DNA of 64,000 nt, taken from positions 124,001 through 188,000 of the forward strand of contig CANXME010002514.1 of NCBI GenBank assembly GCA_948144175.1, written 5' to 3'. The DNA is from Closterium sp. NIES-65. Taxonomy: Eukaryota; Streptophyta; Zygnematophyceae; Desmidiales; Closteriaceae. Under the pieces are notes generated by a model, which did no database searches, was not told the DNA's origin, and was given only the letters and a program-made list of their open reading frames with translations. A program made the position numbers and the translations under genes. This document shows, one piece after another, positions 56,881-64,000 of this stretch; position 1 is the stretch's first letter, and every line of letters begins with the position of its first letter.

Positions 56881-59451
56881 TCGCACCTCCGCGTGGAACT
56901 CGTCGAACTCGCGCGCGCGGCAGCGCTTGAGGAGCCACGGGGTGGCGCCGTCGCGCGGGTCCACGCCCCTGAACATGAGGCGGGTACCCGTCGCCCACCA
57001 GCAACTGCAGTGCCCAGCGGTTCGTCGCGGTTAACATGTCCGCCAGGGAAAACCGCACGCAGGCGCCCTGGATGGGGGCGGCTGAGGGGAAGGGGGGGGG
57101 AGGAGGGGAAAGGGTGGGGGGTGTTAAGGAACAAGGCGATTCTGGGGAGAAAGAGGGGGAGGAGCAGCGTTGGAGGCAGAGATACTTGAGAGCAAGATAC
57201 ACAATGAGGAGGAAATACAGAAGCCGGAAAGAGCGGAACGAGCCGACAAATTGCGGGCGACGAGGGCGTGCGGAAGGCGCGCGAATCGCCGGAGACATTC
57301 GCGAAGTTTCGAGGCGTCGCGAAAAAAAAGGATGTCTTGGCATCGCTAGGCGTTGAGCAAAGTACTGAACTGCAGTTCTCAGTAAGAATGTCTTGCCTCT
57401 CGCTGTGTCCGCACGCTTGGCCTTGTCCGACTTGCCAAGCATCTTCCGCATCTTCGTCCACGTCAGTACACCACCACTCGCTGCGAATCACGTCGGAGTA
57501 AAGGCCGCGCTGATCGTGCCACGTCACACATACGTGACCAATTTGAGTCTTCACATCCTGAATTTCAGCATAAAGTACGGAACTTTTACGTGCACGTCAG
57601 TACTTCTATCAGGAGTTGAAAACCTCATCGCTTTTCTTCCCTCGCGCTGCCCGCATACTAAAACCTCATCATTGTGCATCTGCCGAACATCTGGTACTTC
57701 TATCATTGGGACCGAGGAGGCATTGCTGATTCTACCGCATGGCTATGATCTGGATGAGGAGGATGAACCTGCCTACTGTTTTCTTGCCCCTGCACCAGAG
57801 GAACAAGCTAGCATGGAGGAGGCATTAGCTGGCCCAGATAGGGAGAAGTGGCTGGTTTCCAGGGATGCTGAGTACAAGAGCCTGCTAGAGAATGGGACAT
57901 GGGAGCTGGTGGTGCTGCCTGAGGGGAAGAAAGCCATAGAGTGCAAGTGGGTGCTAAGGATCAACACCGATAACAAGGGACAGGTAACCATCTACAAGAG
58001 TAGGCTGGTGGCTAAGGGGTTTATGCAAAGGAGAAGCGGGACTTCAATGAGATCTTTGCTCCCACTGCCAAACCCCCTACCCTTCGTGTCTTGTTGGCAG
58101 ATGCACTCGCTAGTGGGAAATTCATCATTTAGATGGATATATCTACGGCATTCCTCAATGGGATTTTAGAGGAGGAGGTGTTCATGACGCAGCCGCGTGG
58201 ATATGAGGATGGTACGGGCAGGGTGTGCAAGCTGAAAAAGTCCATCTACGGCTTGAAGCAGGCGCCACGCTGCTGGTACCAGAAGTTGGCAGCTGTTTTA
58301 GAGGAGGTGGGATTCAGGACCAGCAGCTGTGATGAGAGCCTCTTTCTCAAGGGGGAGGGGGAGAAGCTGGTGCTGTTTCTGGTCTATGTGGACGACATTC
58401 TTCTCTTTAGCAGCAGCATGAAGGAGATCCAGAAGGTGCAGCAGCAGCTGATGGAGAACTTCAAGTGCAAGAACCTTGGGGAGGTAAAGTACTACCTCGG
58501 GATGCACGTGGAGAGGGATCTGGATCACAGGTGGTTGAAGCTGCACCAGGAGAAGTTCATCAAGGAGCTTGGGGAGAAGTACGGAATTGAGAATGAGCGC
58601 AAGGTTGCAACTCCCCTGCCAGCAGAATTCAAGCTTGTGAAAGCTGCAGAGGATGAAGGGGTTGAAGCCGAGGAGCAGCAGCAATTTCAGTCCTTGGTGG
58701 GCAGCCTCTTGTATGCAGCAGTTCACACGAGGCCCGACATCTCTTTCTCGGTTGGGCAGCTGGCTAGGGTGGTGCAGAATCCATCAGAGGAGCAGGTGGA
58801 TGCAGCTGAGCGTGTGGTGAAGTATCTGAACTCTCACCCAAGCATTGGAGTTCAATACTCCGCATCTGCACAGGTGAAGCAGAAAGGGGTTGAAGTGCTG
58901 AAAGAGAAGGGGGAGAGGCTTGGAGAAGGCAAGCTCTTTCTCACTTGGTTTTACCGATGCTACGTGGGCCTCTGAGAAGGAGGATTCCTCATCAGTGGGA
59001 GGATACATCTGCGTAGTTGGGGGAGGACCGGTTAGTTGGAGGTCAAAGAAGCAGACGGAGACAGCACTCTCGTTCCGTGGAGTAAGAGTAGATGGCAATG
59101 TTTCATGGGGTGAGAAGGTGATTTGGCTGAGGAGGCTGTTGGAGGAGATTGGCCAGGAGCAAAAGGTTGCTACGCCGCTGTTTTGTGATAGCAAGGGAGC
59201 TCTTGGGATGGCCAGGAACACTGTGCTTGATGGGCTCAATAAGCATATGCGTATCAAGTGGCACTGGCTGCGTAAGGAGGTGAAGAGGGGGACGGTGAAT
59301 CCGATCTACATCAAGACTCACCAGCAGCCAGCAGACTTCCTCACCAAGAGGCTTGCAAATGAGCCTCATTGGCGTTGTTGTGCGCATGAGTGGAATGAGC
59401 ATGAACTAGTATGGAATGATGGGGATGCAGCCGGCAGGCTGAGGGGGAGTG

Positions 59452-60545
59452 TGTTGGGTGCAAATTCACATTGCACGACATCCTGCCGTCTGTTTGTACG
59501 AGTATGCGTGTGCGAATGCATTTGCGTGTGAATGGTATGCTCGTGTGTTTGTTTGCTTTCGCAATTTTCGCTTGAAGCATTTGCAGGTACTCGCACAATG
59601 TGCGCTTCGGCATAACATTGTACGCGCTATGAACAGTACAAGCAGAAAGGACGAGCTCGCAAAGGAACCCAAGATGGAAGCTTTGTGGTTCGGCTTACTT
59701 GATTGCGCAGATTCAGTTCTATCCAACTCGAAATTGTACTGTTTTGTTTGGTTGAGTATAATGTAGTAGGGCAGGCACTATAGGGGTACAATTTAGGTGA
59801 AGGTTGGATGTTGTTTGTCTGTATCTGCATGTTACAGGGCCAGGGGAAACCAGTGGAACCAGCATTTGGCTGGTTGGGCAAAGACAAAACAGGTTCTGTT
59901 TTTTAGGACCTGAACCTGGTTGTTGTTTTCCCAGGTTGGAAAAACAGAACCAGAGGTTGTTCACCAACCTACCACCTGCTATTTTGTCCAGCCAGGTTGG
60001 TTCTGTTGCTTGGAATTATTTGGGATCATCCCTGGTTGTTCCCAGGTTGATTCCCAAGGTCCTTGCTAGCTAGAGCTATTTATTCCTTCTCTGTTTGTTC
60101 CTGAATATAGTCAAATTGATTGAAGCGAATTCCTTCTTTGCTGGAATTTCCTTTCTACGCGGTGCGACGGCGGAATGCTACCCGAGTCAACGCTAGTATG
60201 CTAGCACTCCAACGCTAGGCTAACGCTGTCCGAGCCATAAGTTCGTAATGGCAGAACTTTTCGCGAGGCAACTTGGCTTATTTTAAAGCTCTTAGAGTGA
60301 GCTTCGATATAGGAAATTCTCAGCTTAATCCGATCGACGGTCTGCACGATACGCTGCGCGACGTTCAAGGTACTCTTGCTGTTTTGACTAAGTCCCTCTT
60401 GATCCCTCTCTCTACAAACTCGGACCCGAGGATAGGGGCTGGTCTTGTACCAGGCACCCAAGGACCCTTGGAGGTGACCCCGAGGAGAGGTTTTAAGTTT
60501 GATAAAGTCTTAAGAGCTTGAGTTTATTAGGCCCTTACACTAACA
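59452..60545 (+). repeat. Cop-N LTR, 3' LTR of copy F
   Basis: 1,094 bp, ending TTACACTAACA, followed at 60546 by RNase H sequence of copy J. Confidence 0.93.
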
Positions 60546-62310
60546 GAATCCATCAGAGGAGCAGGTGGATGTAGCTGAGCGTGTGGTGAAGTATCTGAAC
60601 TCTCACCCAAGCATTGGAGTTCAGTACTCCGTATCTGCACATGTGAAGCAGAAAGGGGTTGAGATGCTGAAAGAAAAGGGGAAGAGGCTTGGAGAAGGCA
60701 AGCTCTTTCTCACTTGCTTTACCGATGCTACGTGGGCCTCTGAGAAGGAGGATTTCTCATTTGTGGGAGGATATATCTGCGTAGTTTGAAGAGGACCTGT
60801 TAGTTGGAGGTCAAAGAAGCAGACGGAGACAGCACTCTCTTCTGTAGAATCAGAGTACATGGCGATGTTTCATGGGGTGAAGGCGGTGATTTGGTTGAGG
60901 AGGCTGTTAGAGGAGATTGGCCAGGAACAAAAGGTTGCTACGCCGCTGTTTTGTGATAGCAAGGGAGCTCTTGGGATGGCCAGGAACGCTGTGCTTCATG
61001 GGCTGAACAAACACATGCGTATCAAGTGGCACTGGCTGCGTAAGGAGGTGAAGAGGGGGACGGTGAATCCGATCTACTTCAAGACTCACCAGCAGCCAGC
61101 AGACTTCCTCACCAAGAGGCTTGCGGATTAGCCTCATTGGCGTTGTATGCGGATGAGTGGAATGAGCATGAACTAGTATAGAATGATGGGGATGCAGCCG
61201 GCAGGCTGAGGGGGAGTGTGTAGGGTGCAAATTCACATTGCACGATATCCTGCCGTCTGTTTGTATGAGTATGCGTGTGCGAATGCATTTGGGTGTGAAT
61301 GGAATGTTGGTGTGTTTGTTTGCTTTCGCAATTTTCGCTTGAAGCATTTGCAGGTACTCGCGCATTATGCGCTTCGGCACAACATTGTACGCGCTATGAA
61401 CAGTACAAGCAGAAAGGACGAGCTCGCAAGGGAACCCAAGATGGAAGCTTTGCGGTTCGGTTGAATTGATTGTGCAGATTCAGTTCTATCCAACTCGAAA
61501 TTGTACTGTTTTGTTTGGTTGACTATAGTGTAGCAGGGCAGGCACTATAGAGGTACAATTTAGGTGAAGGTTGGATGTTGTTTGTCAGTATCTGCATGCT
61601 ACTGGGCCAGGGGAAACCAGCGGAACCAGCATTTGGCTGGTTGGGCAAAGACAAAACAGGTTCTGTTTTTAGGACCTGAACCTGGTTGTTGTTTTCCCAG
61701 GTTGGAAAAACAGAACCAGAGGTTGTTCACCAACCTACCACCTGCTGTTTTGTCCAGCCAGGTTGGTTCTGTTGCTTGGAATTATTTGGGAACATCCCTG
61801 GTTCTTCCCAGGTTGATTCCCAAGGTCCTTGCTAGCTAGAGCTATATATTCCTTCTCTGTTTGTACCTGAATATAGTCAAATTGATTCAAGCGAATTCCT
61901 TCCTTGCTGGAATTTCCTTTCTACGCGGTGCGACGGCGGAATGCTACCCGAGTCAACGCTAGTATGCGAGCACTCCAACGCTAGGCTAACGCTGTCCGAG
62001 CCATTACTTCGTAATGGCAGAACTTTTGGCGAGGCAACTTGGCTTATTTTAAAGCTCTTAGAGTGAGCTTCGATATAGAAAATTCTCAGCTTAATCCGAT
62101 TAACGGTCTGCACGATACGCTGCGCGACGTTCAAGGTACTCTTGCTGTTTTGAGTAAGTCCCTCTTGATCCCTCTCTCTACAAACTCGGACCCGAGGATA
62201 GGGCTGGTCTTGTACCAGGCACCCAAGGACCCTTGGAGGTGACCCCGAGGAGAGGTTTGAAGTTTGATAAAGTCTTAATCGCTTGAGTTTATTAGGCCCT
62301 TCCACCAACA
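60546..62310 (+). mobile_element. Cop-N copy J: 3' end
   Basis: Begins within the reverse transcriptase/RNase H boundary (NPSEEQVD-type sequence), runs through RNase H to the purine-rich tract, then the 3' LTR 61219-62310. The LTR belongs to the third subgroup (TGTAGGG start, GCGCATTATGCGC). The coding part has a few breaks. On the right it is joined to the RNase H of Copia-4, so J had inserted into that element. Confidence 0.88.
61219..62310 (+). repeat. Cop-N LTR, 3' LTR of copy J
   Basis: 1,092 bp, third subgroup, ending CTTCCACCAACA. Confidence 0.93.
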
Positions 62311-63080
62311 TCTCCGGCTACAGTGACTCTTCTTACGCTGATTCCCGCCCTGATCGCCGCGCATCTCAGGGCTATGGTTTTACTTTTGGAAATGATATAA
62401 TCAGATAACGCTCTACTCGCTCATCCTCTGTCTCCCTTTCCACCTACGAGGCTGAGTTGTACGCAGGCACCTTGGCATCTCAAGAGGCCCACTGGCTCTC
62501 CTTTCTCCTTGCTGAGCTTGGTCATTTTCAGTCATTTGTGATGCTCTCTTATGATAGTGAGAGCATGATTCATCTTACTGAAATCCTATTTATCACGCCC
62601 GCAGCAAGCATATCAGGGTCCGCTATTTTTCGTGCGCGAGCTGGTGCAGTCTGGCTTCTTATGTCTTCGCATGGTGGACGCTGCTGCCAACCTTGCTGAC
62701 ATTTTCACTAAGGCCCTTGTGCGTGCACCACACCGTTTTAACATGCGTTAGCTTGGGCTCACGCGTCTCTCCACTTCACGGGGTGTGCTGGTTCACTAGG
62801 GTTTTGCTCCAGAGCTTCACCTAGCTCTGGGGTGTGTTGGAGTAGGCTAGAGCTCGCTTTGGCCTATACTTTGGTGTTCTTATGTTCTTTCTCCATGCTT
62901 AGAGTTACGCAGTCAGGTTCATTTTAGGTTCATTTCGTAGTTTTTTGTAGAAACAGAACACACCCTAGGTTCAATTAGGGTTTTCAACCCTCTCTTTTGT
63001 ACCTCGACATTCTCTTCATAGTCTAACTTCTTTCACCTCACCAAAACCTCTCGCCATACATGGCTTCTCTAACTTCAACA
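62311..63080 (+). mobile_element. Copia-4: 3' end of another Ty1/copia family
   Basis: Broken RNase H sequence: SGYSDSSYAD near 62313, STYEAELYAGTLASQEAHWL near 62441, then KHIRVRYF and the ADIFTKAL signature near 62605-62720, all typical of the Copia C-terminus. A purine-rich GGGGTG precedes a probable 3' LTR from 62835 (TGTTGGAGTAGG) to about 63080 (CTTCAACA), roughly 246 bp. It is a different family from Cop-N and Copia-3, with a few breaks. Confidence 0.7.
62835..63080 (+). repeat. Probable Copia-4 3' LTR
   Basis: Bounded by TGTTG and CAACA. The right end is chosen only for this symmetry, as no second copy is in the window. Confidence 0.45.
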
Positions 63081-64000
63081 GCCTGCCCCCTCCTCAGTCA
63101 AAAAGAAGACACCGGCTGTTTACTTGATGACACCTTGTTCAGGATGTTGTTTCCATGACATGCAAAAGGATTTCTTTTGTTGCGTAAGATTTAGCTGTAT
63201 GTATTTCTGTTTTGTAGGTTGTGGGCGGCAGAAATTTTGTTTCACATATCCAGTTTGTATTGCAAACGACTCGTTCAGCAGGATTGCATAGCCCAACAGA
63301 TTTTGAGTCTGTCCCGTTAACCACTCCGGTATAAACGCGACGTATAACGTTTTTATGTAATATTCTATGTTGTAAAGTTGTTTGTATATTTTTGTCACCC
63401 TCGAAACATTTCTACATGGGGGGAGTTGAACACTCAATAATGTTCTCTCACTATTATCGGGAATATTCTCCACGCTTCTAGATTCGGTTTGTCCATCCAT
63501 CATTATAGTCGTCTCGAAAGGCTGAATTCTATTTTTTCGAGCTCTCCTCTTAGATATATAACGAAGCACTCATATCTTGATAGTATTCTTGCCTCGATCT
63601 TTCCCTTATCCGCCCTAAGAGATCCCACCTACTCCTTCATACGTCTTACTCGATTTGACGTCCCGTGCGTTTTGAATCCCCGATAAACGCGCTTGCGCTC
63701 GCTCTTCACAGGATCGTAAACGCATTCGTAGGCAATAGTCTACTTGCTATTGCTTATCTTGTTCTCCACGATCTCCCAAATCCAACAATATGCGCAGCTC
63801 TGCTTGAAGTTGTGAGTTGTAAAGGAAAATTATTTTCCTTACTTCACGTCCCTGCTCAGCACATACACTCCTGTTCCCGCCAACAGCACTCAACAGTAAA
63901 CTGTTACCACTCGCAACATTCGCCTCGACACTGTTTCCGCCACTGTTCACGACACGACCCAGCCTCAAGGTTCGGTTGGTAACCTGCGTTCCGGACCTCT
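63081..64000. other. Unassigned, less GC-rich tail
   Basis: No recognisable gene, repeat or RNA. A minus-strand open frame of 149 codons at 63120-63569 has no motif I know and unremarkable composition, so I do not call it. A purine-rich CATGGGGGGAGT near 63414 could be the polypurine tract of yet another element, but nothing around it supports that. Confidence 0.4.

Larger units (their letters stand above)
55282..57067 (-). pseudogene. Receptor-like kinase fragment (plant RLK/Pelle type), decayed
   Basis: Four exons on the minus strand. Exon 57067-56887 opens after CATCCAG and encodes RFSLADMLTATNRW and, after a one-base frame shift, MFRGVDPRDGATPWLLKRC...EFDEFHAE. Exon 56238-56093 encodes VTEMGNKNHP and, after another one-base shift in a C run, LVRLLGYCDEQ and VVVYESMPAGSL. 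Exon 55820-55678 encodes LTLQQRLGILIGVAHGLEYLHS...HRC...VFLDG and is bounded by TTGCAG and GTGAGT. Exon 55419 to about 55282 encodes AKIAGFDYVTRG...GVRGYVDP. Splice phases agree across all three introns. The catalytic HRD reads HRC and DFG reads GFD, so even unbroken it would resemble an inactive LRR-type receptor-like kinase. Extracellular and C-terminal parts are absent. The frame shifts could be decay or sequencing error. Confidence 0.75.
55054..57705. other. 2.65-kb non-Copia insert in copy F
   Basis: Sequence unlike any LTR element in the window, carrying introns and exons of a receptor-like kinase on the minus strand. Left junction CAGCAG|GGATGGG, right junction TCTATCA|TTGGG. I find no target duplication, terminal inverted repeat or Helitron-type ends. 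Right of the kinase (57070-57705) I see only a possible hydrophobic stretch and short repeats of GTACTTCTATCA near 57597 and 57694. Confidence 0.8.
54058..60545 (+). mobile_element. Cop-N copy F: 3' part, with a 2.65-kb foreign insert
   Basis: Integrase and linker sequence at 54058-55053, then unrelated DNA to 57705, then reverse transcriptase and RNase H from 57706 to about 59410, purine-rich tract, and 3' LTR 59452-60545. The two Cop-N parts fit together almost base for base around the insert. The coding region is broken, with about five breaks beside the insert. The front of F probably lies inverted at 51450-51779. Confidence 0.9.

Noticed and set aside
55054-57705. Helitron or Mutator-type transposon carrying the kinase fragment
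   Set aside because: No TC start, CTRR end, terminal inverted repeat or target duplication at either junction.
20063-62310. A single giant element with its 5' LTR at 20063 and 3' LTR at 61219
   Set aside because: Both LTRs are of the same subgroup, but flanks (ATTTG and TCTCC) do not match and the interior order does not continue across; I keep them as separate pieces.
63120-63569. 149-codon minus-strand frame as a host gene
   Set aside because: No recognisable motif, no supporting splice or promoter context, and length within chance for this less GC-rich stretch.

Overview
This window is an almost pure nest of LTR retrotransposons from a eukaryotic nuclear genome. A streptophyte, most likely a streptophyte green alga, is my best guess (moderate to low confidence). 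Four things support it: the primer-binding site TGGTATCAGAGC, matching the 3' end of initiator tRNA-Met as in most plant Copia elements; a captured fragment of an intron-containing receptor-like kinase of the plant RLK/Pelle type; a cytosine methyltransferase domain inside a Ty3/gypsy-like element, an arrangement I recall being reported from charophytes; and a GC-rich composition. I see no bacterial-type genes and no intact host gene.

One Copia family, called Cop-N here, dominates. Its LTR is about 1,093 bp, starts TGTTGGGTGC and ends ACACCAACA, and is followed 3 bp later by the initiator-Met primer-binding site. A single Gag-Pol frame of 1,526 codons has the order Gag, zinc knuckle, protease (DTGA), integrase (DD35E), reverse transcriptase (YVDD), RNase H. 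I count 18 LTRs or LTR pieces in the window. Three internal regions (25843-30423, 31605-36185, 39269-43849) look whole and nearly identical, so the family moved recently.

Layout: 1-2652 and 10611-10816, an older minus-strand Copia (Copia-1) with a minisatellite-rich leader. 2653-10605, Cop-N copy A, inserted in the Copia-1 LTR (duplication GATAG) and itself holding a solo LTR (5838-6930, duplication CAGAT). About 10817-15073, a broken Ty3/gypsy-like element carrying a C5-methyltransferase domain, with a solo LTR inside it (12034-13126). About 15380-19560, a minus-strand, much decayed Copia-3. 19577-20062, a three-unit tandem repeat. 20063-20995, a partial Cop-N LTR. 20996-47599, Cop-N copy B, split by two later insertions: a tandem LTR-G-LTR-H-LTR array (24343-37320, duplication GTGGG) and copy I (38130-44984, duplication GAAAG). 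47600-50595, minus-strand copy C. 50596-54057, a scrambled patch whose inverted target duplication points to an inversion. 54058-60545, copy F, holding a 2.65-kb insert with a decayed receptor-like kinase fragment on the minus strand. 60546-62310, the 3' part of copy J, joined to the RNase H of a fourth Copia (62311 to about 63080). 63081-64000 is less GC-rich and I recognise nothing in it.

The retroelements are described as fossils. The most unusual items are the methyltransferase-bearing gypsy-like element, the DNA-level capture of an intron-containing kinase fragment, the shared-LTR tandem array, the inverted target-site duplication, and a dense run of small hairpins inside the Cop-N LTR.
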